Source: Pseudomonadota bacterium
Lineage (GTDB): Bacteria > Pseudomonadota > Gammaproteobacteria > Burkholderiales > SG8-41
Reading direction: 5' to 3'
NCBI GenBank assembly: GCA_023431245.1
Contig: JAEYXO010000380.1
Coordinates: 1 to 6,482, forward strand
DNA: 6,482 bases
A program made the position numbers and the translations under genes. The notes beneath the pieces are model-generated. The model was not told where the DNA came from and searched no databases. It was given only the letters and a program-made list of their open reading frames with translations. Shown here piece after piece: positions 1 through 5,976 of this stretch. Each line of letters begins with the position of its first letter. Positions within the stretch are counted from its first letter, which is position 1.

Positions 1-93
1 CTCGACGACATCGGCCTGACGCTGGGCCACGCCGACGAGATCCGTGCCTTCGAAGCGAAACACAAGGCGGCCCAGCCCTGGCTGTTCGCCTGA
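1..93 (+). CDS. leuD: 3-isopropylmalate dehydratase small subunit, C-terminal end (partial)
   Basis: Only the last 30 codons and the TGA stop are present; the gene is cut by the left edge. The frame reads LDDIGLTLGHADEIRAFEAK and ends in QPWLFA. The DIGLTL-x-H-x-D-x-I-x-x-[FY]E pattern is the usual C-terminus of LeuD, and the QPWL ending is typical of betaproteobacterial members. With LeuC, LeuD forms the cytoplasmic isopropylmalate isomerase, which converts 2-isopropylmalate to 3-isopropylmalate, the substrate of the LeuB enzyme encoded 29 bases downstream. The short gap and shared strand imply co-transcription with leuB. Identification rests on a short fragment, but the match and the leuB neighbour make it quite secure. 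Confidence 0.88.
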   Translation, partial: LDDIGLTLGHADEIRAFEAKHKAAQPWLFA

Positions 94-122
94 TCCAGAC
101 TTCCAGTCCGAACGGAATCACG

Positions 123-1187
123 ATGAAAATTGCAGTACTTGCCGGTGACGGCATCGGTCCCGAAATCGTCGGCCAGGCACTGAAAGTGCTGCGCCGCCTG
201 GCGGAAGACGGCCTCAAGCTCGAAATGGAAGAGGCGCCCTTCGGCGGTGCCGGTTTTGACGCCCACGGCGATCCCCTGCCGGAGCCCACGCTGAAGCTGG
301 CGAAGGCCGCCCACCCCGTGCTCTGCGGCGCGGTCGGCGGCCCGAAATACGACGCGCTGCCGCGGCCGCAACGGCCGGAGCAGGGCATCCTGCGCATCCG
401 TAAGGAGCTCGGCCTGTTTGCCAATCTGCGCCCGGCGGTGCTGTACCCGGAGCTGGTGCATGCATCGACGCTGAAGCCGGAAGTGGTGTCGGGGCTGGAT
501 CTGATGATCATCCGCGAGCTGACCGGCGACATCTACTTCGGCGAGCCGCGCGGCCGCCGTGACAACGCGCGGGGCGAGCGCGAAGGCTACGACACGATGC
601 TCTATTCGGAGCCGGAGATCCGCCGCATCGCCGAGGTCGGTTTTCAGGCTGCGCTGAAGCGCGGCAAAAAACTGTGCTCGGTCGACAAGGAAAACGTGCT
701 CGAGACCAGCCGCTTCTGGCGCGAGATCGTCAACGACGTGGCGAAGAAGTATCCGCAGGTGGCGCTGTCGCACATGTACGTGGACAACGCGGCGATGCAA
801 TTGGTGAGGAACCCCAAGCAATTCGACGTCATTGTCACCGGCAACATTTTCGGCGACATCCTGTCCGATGAGGCCTCGATGCTGACCGGCTCGATCGGCA
901 TGCTGCCCTCGGCCTCGCTGAACTCCGGCGGTGCCGGACTCTACGAGCCAATCCACGGCTCGGCTCCGGATATTGCCGGCAAGAACATCGCAAATCCGCT
1001 GGCCACCATCCTGTCCACGGCGATGATGCTGCGCTACACCTTCAACAAGGACGAGTGGGCCTATCGTATTGAAGCAGCAGTGAAAAACGTGCTCGCTTCG
1101 GGGTATCGCACGCCGGATATCGACGAGCCGGGTGCGAAAAAGGTCGGCACGGTCGAAATGGGTGATGCAGTAGTCGCGGCGCTCTGA
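123..1187 (+). CDS. leuB: 3-isopropylmalate dehydrogenase
   Basis: LeuB oxidatively decarboxylates 3-isopropylmalate to 2-oxoisocaproate (4-methyl-2-oxopentanoate) with NAD+, the third step of leucine synthesis in the cytoplasm. The 354-residue length fits the family (about 350-365). Visible landmarks are the N-terminal AGDGIGPE (residues 7-14), substrate-binding arginines near 93, 103 and 131, the catalytic Tyr138 in GDIYFGEPRG, Lys189 in VDKENVLETSRFWR, and metal-binding Asp221, Asp245 and Asp249 (NIFGDILSDEASML). The NAD-binding stretch is YEPIHGSAPDIAGKNIANP (274-292). GSAPDIAG and the DNAAMQL pattern favour isopropylmalate dehydrogenase over isocitrate or tartrate dehydrogenases. The ATG at 123 is preceded by a weak GGA at 114-116 and puts the glycine loop at the expected distance. 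It follows leuD closely and is probably the last leu gene of the operon. No attenuator is visible here. Confidence 0.97.
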   Translation: MKIAVLAGDGIGPEIVGQALKVLRRLAEDGLKLEMEEAPFGGAGFDAHGDPLPEPTLKLAKAAHPVLCGAVGGPKYDALPRPQRPEQGILRIRKELGLFANLRPAVLYPELVHASTLKPEVVSGLDLMIIRELTGDIYFGEPRGRRDNARGEREGYDTMLYSEPEIRRIAEVGFQAALKRGKKLCSVDKENVLETSRFWREIVNDVAKKYPQVALSHMYVDNAAMQLVRNPKQFDVIVTGNIFGDILSDEASMLTGSIGMLPSASLNSGGAGLYEPIHGSAPDIAGKNIANPLATILSTAMMLRYTFNKDEWAYRIEAAVKNVLASGYRTPDIDEPGAKKVGTVEMGDAVVAAL

Positions 1188-1213
1188 TTGGTTTAGAGTA
1201 ATACTTTGTTTTT

Positions 1214-1218
1214 AAAGG
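1214..1218 (+). promoter_or_regulatory. Shine-Dalgarno site of asd
   Basis: AAAGG lies seven bases before the asd ATG at 1226, in an AT-rich 38-base leuB-asd gap. It supports this ATG as the start. A CTTT at 1204-1207 could pair with AAAG at 1214-1217 across a six-base loop, but four weak pairs are unlikely to matter. Confidence 0.6.
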
Positions 1219-1225
1219 TGTTTGC

Positions 1226-2386
1226 ATGAAACAGGTCGGAATCATCGGATGGCGGGGCATGGTTGGCTCCGTACTCGTCGAACGGATGCTGGCGGAGCAT
1301 GACTTTGATCTCGTCACTCCGACCTTCTTTTCGACTTCCCAGGCCGGGGGCAAGGGGCCGGACATCGGCCGCGCGACCGGGCCGGTGGCCGATGCCAACA
1401 ACATCGACGCGCTGGCGAAGATGGATGTACTGATTTCCTGCCAGGGCGGTGACTACACCAACGCCATCTTCCCGAAGCTGCGCGCTGCCGGCTGGGACGG
1501 TTACTGGATTGATGCTGCCTCGGCACTGCGCATGCAGCCGGATGCGGTGATCATCCTCGATCCGGTCAATCGCGATGTCATCGACGCCGCGCTGGCGAAG
1601 GGCGTGAAAAACTACATCGGCGGCAACTGTACCGTGAGTCTGATGCTGATGGCGCTGGGCGGGCTGTTCAAGGCCGGCCTGGTCGAATGGCTGACCGCGA
1701 TGACCTACCAGGCGGCTTCCGGGGCCGGCGCGGCGAACATGCGTGAACTGGTGGCGCAGATGGGCGCGGTGCATGCGGTGGCGAAGCCGCTGCTCGACAA
1801 GCCGTCCTCGGCGATTCTCGAACTGGACCGCGTGGTGGCCGACACCCTGCGCAAGGGCGCGATTCCGACCGAAAACTTTGGCCATCCGCTTGCCGGCAGC
1901 CTGCTGCCCTGGATCGACAAGGATCTCGGCAACGGGCAGAGCAAGGAAGAGTGGAAGGGCATGGCCGAAACCAACAAGATCCTGGGCCGCGAGGCGAATC
2001 CGCTGCCGGTGGATGGCGTCTGCGTGCGCATTGGTGCGATGCGCTGCCACAGCCAGGCTTTGACGCTGAAGCTGACCCGGGATGTGCCGCTGGCGGAAAT
2101 CGAACGCCTGCTTGCCGGCGCCAACGACTGGGTCCGGGTGATTCCCAACGAGCGCGAAGCCACGCTGCGCGAACTGACGCCGACGGCAGTCACCGGTACC
2201 CTGACGGTGCCAGTCGGGCGCCTGCGCAAGCTGCCGATGGGGGGCGAGTATCTCGCGGCCTTCACGGTAGGCGACCAGCTGTTGTGGGGGGCGGCCGAGC
2301 CGCTGCGCCGCATGCTGCGTATAGTGCTGGAGTCGGGTGCTGCGGCGCGTCATCGCCCGGCAACAAATGTTCCGGTAAGTGCATGA
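1226..2386 (+). CDS. asd: Aspartate-semialdehyde dehydrogenase
   Basis: Asd reduces L-4-aspartyl phosphate to aspartate semialdehyde with NADPH. This is the branch point to lysine/diaminopimelate, methionine and threonine, so the gene is normally essential for the cell wall. The 386-residue product aligns by eye with E. coli Asd over almost its whole length. It has the nucleotide-binding GWRGMVG (8-14), FFSTSQAGG (34-42), CQGGDYTN (72-79), the catalytic Cys135 in GGNCTVSLMLM, NGQSKEEWKGMAETNKIL, and Arg268/His275 in VRIGAMRCHSQ, equivalent to Arg267/His274 of E. coli. The C-terminus carries the conserved LLWGAAEPLRRMLR, then an extra tail of about 18 Ala/Arg/Pro-rich residues absent from the 367-residue E. 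coli enzyme. All catalytic residues are present, so it should be active. The ATG is supported by AAAGG at 1214. It sits between leuB and fimV, as in related genomes. Confidence 0.97.
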   Translation: MKQVGIIGWRGMVGSVLVERMLAEHDFDLVTPTFFSTSQAGGKGPDIGRATGPVADANNIDALAKMDVLISCQGGDYTNAIFPKLRAAGWDGYWIDAASALRMQPDAVIILDPVNRDVIDAALAKGVKNYIGGNCTVSLMLMALGGLFKAGLVEWLTAMTYQAASGAGAANMRELVAQMGAVHAVAKPLLDKPSSAILELDRVVADTLRKGAIPTENFGHPLAGSLLPWIDKDLGNGQSKEEWKGMAETNKILGREANPLPVDGVCVRIGAMRCHSQALTLKLTRDVPLAEIERLLAGANDWVRVIPNEREATLRELTPTAVTGTLTVPVGRLRKLPMGGEYLAAFTVGDQLLWGAAEPLRRMLRIVLESGAAARHRPATNVPVSA

Positions 2387-2488
2387 CGCTGCAGGGAGGC
2401 GATCGTCGCGGTGGAGGGCGTGCCCGGACAGGTTTGAGCCGGAAAATCCTTTAAAAATATGTGGTTGGGCGGCAACATTAGAGGTTTT

Positions 2489-2521
2489 GTTAGCTTGCAT
2501 GGCTAACTGATTGATGCTAAC
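2489..2521 (+). repeat. GTTAGC/GCTAAC inverted plus direct repeat before fimV
   Basis: GTTAGC at 2489-2494 is the exact reverse complement of GCTAAC at 2502-2507, with seven bases between them. GCTAAC then recurs at 2516-2521, 14 bases after the second copy. The set could form a small hairpin in the leader mRNA or act as a protein-binding site, but six-base units are short enough to arise by chance. It overlaps the possible upstream fimV start codons (2511 TTG, 2514 ATG). Confidence 0.35.
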
Positions 2522-2547
2522 TTTCTTGTCCCATAAAAAAACGATAC

Positions 2548-2552
2548 GGGAG
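2548..2552 (+). promoter_or_regulatory. Shine-Dalgarno site deciding the fimV start
   Basis: GGGAG lies six bases before the in-frame GTG at 2559. The earlier in-frame candidates, TTG 2511 and ATG 2514, have no purine-rich site at a proper distance; the nearest, GAGG at 2481-2484, is about 30 bases away. Starting at 2559 also gives a textbook signal peptide. Confidence 0.6.
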
Positions 2553-2558
2553 CGGTTC

Positions 2559-5081
2559 GTGCGCACTTTCTCTCTTGGCAAGGCACTGGCTGTGACAATG
2601 CTGCTGCTCGCGCCGTGGATGGCGCACGCAGCCGGTCTCGGACGGCTCACCGTGCAATCGAGTCTGGGTCAACCGCTGAGCGCGGAGATAGACCTGGTGG
2701 CGGTCAGGGGCGACGAAGCCTCGACGCTCACGGTTCGCCTGGCATCACCGGATGCCTATCAGCAGGCCAACCTGCAATACAACGCCGGTGTGACCGGTCT
2801 CAAGCTGAGTATCGAACGGCGGTCAAACGGCCAGTCGTATATCAAGGTCATCGGTTCCCGTCCGCTGAACGAGCCTTTTGTCGACCTGCTGATCGAGCTG
2901 TCATGGTCCGGCGGCAGGATCGTGCGCGAGTACACCGCGCTGCTGGACCCGCCGGGTTACGGACAGCAGGCACAGGCCCTCGCGGCGCCGGCGGTTGCTC
3001 CGGCTGCACCTGTATCGAAACCGATTGCGGCGGCCCCGGCAGCGCCGGCGCCTGCTGCTGCACCTGCGCCGGCTGCTGCAGCGCCGGGCGCGCAGGAATA
3101 CGGGCCGATTGCCAAGGGTGAAACCCTCGGCAAGATTGCCGCAAGCCTCAAGCCGCAAGGGGTTTCGCTGGAGCAGATGCTGGTCGGTCTTTACCGCAGC
3201 AATCCCGACGCATTCATCCGCAACAACATGAACCTGGTCAAATCCGGCCGCATCCTGCGGGTGCCGGATGCGCAGGAACTTGCCGCGATTTCGCAGGGTG
3301 AGGCTGTCAAGGAATACCGTGCGCAGGTCGCCGACTGGCGGGCCTACAGCGGCCGGATTGCCGACGCCGCAGGCCAGGCCCCGGAAGGCGGCAGCACCGC
3401 GCGCGGCCGCATCACGGCAAAAGTGGATGATCCGGCGGCAGCGGAGAGCAAGGATGTCGTCAAGCTGTCCAAGGGCGAGCCCGGCAAGGGCGGCAAGCCG
3501 CTGACGGGCGAGGCCAAGGCGCGCGCGCTGCAGGAAGAACTGATTGCGCGCAACAAGGAACTGGCCGAGGCGAACGAGCGGATCGCCCAGCTTGAGAAAA
3601 CGATCAAGGACTCGCAAAAACTTGCCGAACTGAAGAGCCCGGGCCTGGCTGCCGCGCAGCAAAAGGCCGAAGCGGTCAAGGCGGACGCTGCCAAGGCGGC
3701 GAAGCCGGAGCCGGTCAAGCCTGAGCCGGCAAAACCCGCGGAAAAGTCTGCGGAGCCGGCCAAGGATGCTGTCGCGAAAACAGATCCGGCCAAACCTGAA
3801 GCACAACCCGAAGCCAAAGCTGCTGCACCGGCGGCCGATGCGAAACCGGATGCGGCTGCACCGGCAGCCGACAAGCCGGCGGAAGAAGCAAAGCCCGCGC
3901 CGAAACCGAAGCCCAAGCCGGTTCCGCCGCCGCCTCCGCCTCCGCCACCTGAGCCGACCATGATGGACATGGTCATGGACAACCTGCCGCTGGTCGGCGG
4001 TGGTCTCGGCGTGCTGGTGCTGGGCGGTCTCGGCATGGCGGTGATGCGCCGTCGCCGCGCCCGCGCCGCGGACGATGATATAGAAGCGGTGGCCCCGACG
4101 TTCGCTGCTGCCGCAGGCACTGCGGCCATGGCCGCGGCCGCCGAGGAATCCAGGGCGGATGCGCCGGCGGTTGCCGCCGCTCCGGCAACGGATGAGGTGG
4201 ATCCGGTGCAGGAGGCCGAGGTCTACATCGCCTATGGCCGCGATGGACAGGCCGAGGAAATCCTCAAGGAGGCGATGGCCCGTGATCCCGCGCGTGAAGA
4301 CGTGCAGGTGAAGCTGGCCGAGGTCTATTCCGCGCGCCAGGACAGCGCGTCGTTTGAAACGGTTGCGCAGTCGGTCAACAGCCTGACTGGCGGTTCCGGA
4401 GACAACTGGATCAAGGTCGCGGCGATGGGCTATGCGCTCGACCCGGGCAATCCCCTGTATGCGGCCGGCAAGGATGTCGCGCCGGCGGTGGAAGTGTCGG
4501 AGAGCGCGACCAGCACCGATCTGGATTTTGATCTCGGCGGCGAAAGCAACAGTGTGCCGGATATCTCGCTTGATGCCGATACGGCAACGGGACAGTCAAC
4601 CGAGTTCAGCGGCACCATGCAGATGGCAGCCGCTGCGGATGCCGGCGTGCCGCCGGCCGAACCGGCGATGACCGAGTTCAATCTGGATCTCCCGCAGCCC
4701 GGCGCACAGACTGACATTGCCCTGGAAGCGGCGCCTGCCGAGGCGAGTTCGATCGATTTCAATATCGAGTTGCCCGCGATTGATGTGCCCGCGGCCACAC
4801 CCGCTCCCGCCACGCCGGCCCCGGCCGCGGATGCAGGCCTCGATTTCAAGATTGATGTCGGCGACCTCAACATCAACCTCGATGATCCGTCGACCACGGC
4901 CACACCGGCTGCCGACAAGGACAGCCACTGGTATGACGTCCAGCAGAAATTCGATCTGGCCAAGGCCTACCAGGAGATGGGTGACAACGACGGCGCCCGG
5001 GAAATCCTCCAGGAAGTCCTGAAGGAGGGCGATACCGAGCAGAAGGACCAGGCGCAGAAACTGCTCAGTTCACTCGGCTGA
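2559..5081 (+). CDS. fimV: FimV/HubP-family polar landmark and type IV pilus assembly protein
   Basis: Start chosen at GTG 2559 (840 aa), with GGGAG upstream. TTG 2511 or ATG 2514 would add 15-16 residues. Domains in order: signal peptide 1-24 (hydrophobic LAVTMLLLAPWMA, cleavage after AHA); conserved FimV N-terminal domain about 25-132 (GLGRLTVQSSLGQPL); Ala/Pro linker 140-179; LysM-like FimV core 181-237 (YGPIAKGETLGKIA, NPDAFI, LKSGRILRVP type), expected to bind peptidoglycan; coiled coil about 319-358; Lys/Pro/Ala/Glu linker to 455; nine prolines 456-464; membrane segment about 475-495 followed by RRRR; cytoplasmic TPR-like helices about 548-605; acidic repeats 653-774; FimV C-terminal TPR-like motif 790-840 (FDLAKAYQEMGDNDGAREIL). 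The family organises cell poles, helps assemble the PilMNOPQ secretin complex and supports twitching motility; this role is inferred by homology. fimV upstream of truA is the classical order. No frameshift was seen. Confidence 0.93.
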   Translation: MRTFSLGKALAVTMLLLAPWMAHAAGLGRLTVQSSLGQPLSAEIDLVAVRGDEASTLTVRLASPDAYQQANLQYNAGVTGLKLSIERRSNGQSYIKVIGSRPLNEPFVDLLIELSWSGGRIVREYTALLDPPGYGQQAQALAAPAVAPAAPVSKPIAAAPAAPAPAAAPAPAAAAPGAQEYGPIAKGETLGKIAASLKPQGVSLEQMLVGLYRSNPDAFIRNNMNLVKSGRILRVPDAQELAAISQGEAVKEYRAQVADWRAYSGRIADAAGQAPEGGSTARGRITAKVDDPAAAESKDVVKLSKGEPGKGGKPLTGEAKARALQEELIARNKELAEANERIAQLEKTIKDSQKLAELKSPGLAAAQQKAEAVKADAAKAAKPEPVKPEPAKPAEKSAEPAKDAVAKTDPAKPEAQPEAKAAAPAADAKPDAAAPAADKPAEEAKPAPKPKPKPVPPPPPPPPPEPTMMDMVMDNLPLVGGGLGVLVLGGLGMAVMRRRRARAADDDIEAVAPTFAAAAGTAAMAAAAEESRADAPAVAAAPATDEVDPVQEAEVYIAYGRDGQAEEILKEAMARDPAREDVQVKLAEVYSARQDSASFETVAQSVNSLTGGSGDNWIKVAAMGYALDPGNPLYAAGKDVAPAVEVSESATSTDLDFDLGGESNSVPDISLDADTATGQSTEFSGTMQMAAAADAGVPPAEPAMTEFNLDLPQPGAQTDIALEAAPAEASSIDFNIELPAIDVPAATPAPATPAPAADAGLDFKIDVGDLNINLDDPSTTATPAADKDSHWYDVQQKFDLAKAYQEMGDNDGAREILQEVLKEGDTEQKDQAQKLLSSLG

Positions 5082-5104
5082 CGGCAGCATCAGGCGTTAT
5101 CATG

Positions 5105-5138
5105 AACCGCGGCAGCGCTCCTGCCGCGGTTTCTTTTT
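5105..5138 (+). terminator. Intrinsic terminator after fimV
   Basis: AACCGCGGCAG (5105-5115) pairs perfectly over 11 bp with CTGCCGCGGTT (5121-5131) around the five-base loop CGCTC. A T-rich run follows at 5130-5138 (TTTCTTTTT). It begins 23 bases after the fimV stop and ends 39 bases before the preferred truA start. The reverse strand has no T tract after the stem, so it acts on rightward transcripts only. Confidence 0.9.
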
Positions 5139-5164
5139 CCGGGGCGGGCTGTGGCAATCCTATC

Positions 5165-5169
5165 GGAGG
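5165..5169 (+). promoter_or_regulatory. Shine-Dalgarno site deciding the truA start
   Basis: GGAGG lies eight bases before GTG 5178, an optimal distance. It lies inside the reading frame if GTG 5151 is taken as the start, and 14 bases before ATG 5184. It therefore favours GTG 5178. Confidence 0.7.
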
Positions 5170-5177
5170 CAAGGCGC

Positions 5178-5975
5178 GTGAGAATGGCGCTGGGCATTGA
5201 ATACGACGGCGGCGGATTCTGCGGCTGGCAGACCCAGGCCGGCGGCTGCGCCGTGCAGGACCGTCTGGAGCAGGCCTGCGCGGCCATTGCCGGCGTCCCG
5301 GTCAAAACCGTCTGTGCCGGGCGCACCGACGCCGGCGTGCATGCGCTGGGCCAGGTGGTGCATTTCGACTGCGCCGTGGAGCGTCCGGCCAGCGCCTGGG
5401 TGCGCGGCGTCAATGCGATGCTGCCACCGGGGCTGGCGGTGACTTGGGCGCAGCCGGTCGCCGACGATTTCCACGCGCGTTTTTCGGCGCTGTCACGGTC
5501 GTACCGCTACGTGTTGTTGAATGACCCGGTGCGTCCGGCCGCTGATCACGGCCGCGTCGGCTGGTTTCACATGGCACTGGATGTCGGGCGGATGCGCGAG
5601 GCTGCGGCCTGCCTCGTCGGCGAGCACGATTTCAGCGCGTTCCGCGCCGCGGAGTGCCAGGCGCAGTCCCCGGTGAGGACGCTGCAGGAACTGACCGTGA
5701 TGCAATCCGGACCGTACGTGATCTTCGGATTCCGCGCCAACGCCTTCCTGCACCACATGGTCCGCAACATCGTCGGCAGCCTGGTTTATGTCGGCAAGGG
5801 CAAACACCCGCCGCAATGGATGGCCGAAGTACTCGAGGGGCGTGACCGCTCACGGGCGGCGCCGACCTTTGATGCCTCGGGCCTGTACCTGGCGCAGGTT
5901 GAGTATGCGCCGCACTGGGGATTGCCCGTGCCGCGCCTGCATTCGCCGCAACTCGCCCATGCGGAGCTGCAATAG
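5178..5975 (+). CDS. truA: tRNA pseudouridine(38-40) synthase
   Basis: TruA isomerises uridines 38, 39 and 40 in the anticodon arm of many tRNAs to pseudouridine, which supports accurate decoding. Started at GTG 5178 the protein has 265 residues, normal for the family (about 245-270), and begins MRMALGIEYDGGGFCGWQ, the usual TruA opening. An upstream in-frame GTG at 5151 would add nine residues (ending ...EARR) with no SD site; ATG 5184 is a further alternative. The catalytic Asp51 lies in CAGRTDAGVHALGQVVHF. The conserved active-site Tyr is Tyr109 in RSYRYVL. Further marks are DDFHARFSA, DFSAFRAAECQ and the C-terminal NAFLHHMVRNIVGSL. The stop is separated by one base from trpF, so the two are co-transcribed. 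truA lies downstream of the fimV terminator. No key residue is missing. Confidence 0.96.
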   Translation: MRMALGIEYDGGGFCGWQTQAGGCAVQDRLEQACAAIAGVPVKTVCAGRTDAGVHALGQVVHFDCAVERPASAWVRGVNAMLPPGLAVTWAQPVADDFHARFSALSRSYRYVLLNDPVRPAADHGRVGWFHMALDVGRMREAAACLVGEHDFSAFRAAECQAQSPVRTLQELTVMQSGPYVIFGFRANAFLHHMVRNIVGSLVYVGKGKHPPQWMAEVLEGRDRSRAAPTFDASGLYLAQVEYAPHWGLPVPRLHSPQLAHAELQ

Positions 5976-5976
5976 G

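Larger units (their letters stand above)
2387..2558 (+). other. asd-fimV intergenic leader
   Basis: This 172-base stretch separates the asd stop from the preferred fimV start. The first half is GC-rich. From about 2440 it turns AT-rich (including TTTAAAAATATG at 2450-2461), the composition expected of a promoter/leader. A TTGAGC (2434-2439) followed after 18 bases by TATGTG (2458-2463) resembles a sigma-70 promoter only weakly. I see no T-tract terminator after asd, so fimV may be reached by readthrough as well as from its own promoter. The GTTAGC/GCTAAC repeats are listed separately. Confidence 0.4.

Noticed and set aside
1182..1198. CTCT...AGAG hairpin at the leuB stop as a terminator
   Set aside because: The stem is only four pairs with a nine-base loop and no T tract directly after it.
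2399..2425. Small hairpins GCGA-TCG-TCGC and GGGC-GT-GCCC after asd as a terminator
   Set aside because: Four-base stems, a very short loop in the second, and no following T run.
2434..2463. TTGAGC / TATGTG as the fimV promoter
   Set aside because: Only about four and three of six bases match the sigma-70 boxes, with an 18-base spacer. Too weak to list as a promoter, so it is only mentioned in the leader entry.
2499..2510. Mini-ORF ATG-GCT-AAC-TGA just before fimV as a leader peptide
   Set aside because: Three codons with no SD site at a suitable distance; readily explained by chance.
1193..2650. 485-codon open frame on the minus strand opposite asd
   Set aside because: It lies antisense to a fully conserved gene, has no recognisable protein motif, and long opposite-strand frames are expected in GC-rich coding sequence.
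2901..3806. 301-codon minus-strand frame, with further shadow frames (such as 3344-4129) opposite fimV
   Set aside because: The Arg/Leu/Gly- or Ser/Ala-rich low-complexity translation mirrors the Ala/Pro/Lys-rich fimV codons. There is no SD site or domain to support a gene.
3924..3950. CCG/CCT/CCA tandem repeat as a microsatellite element
   Set aside because: It is in-frame proline coding with mixed synonymous codons inside fimV, so it is treated as part of the protein linker.
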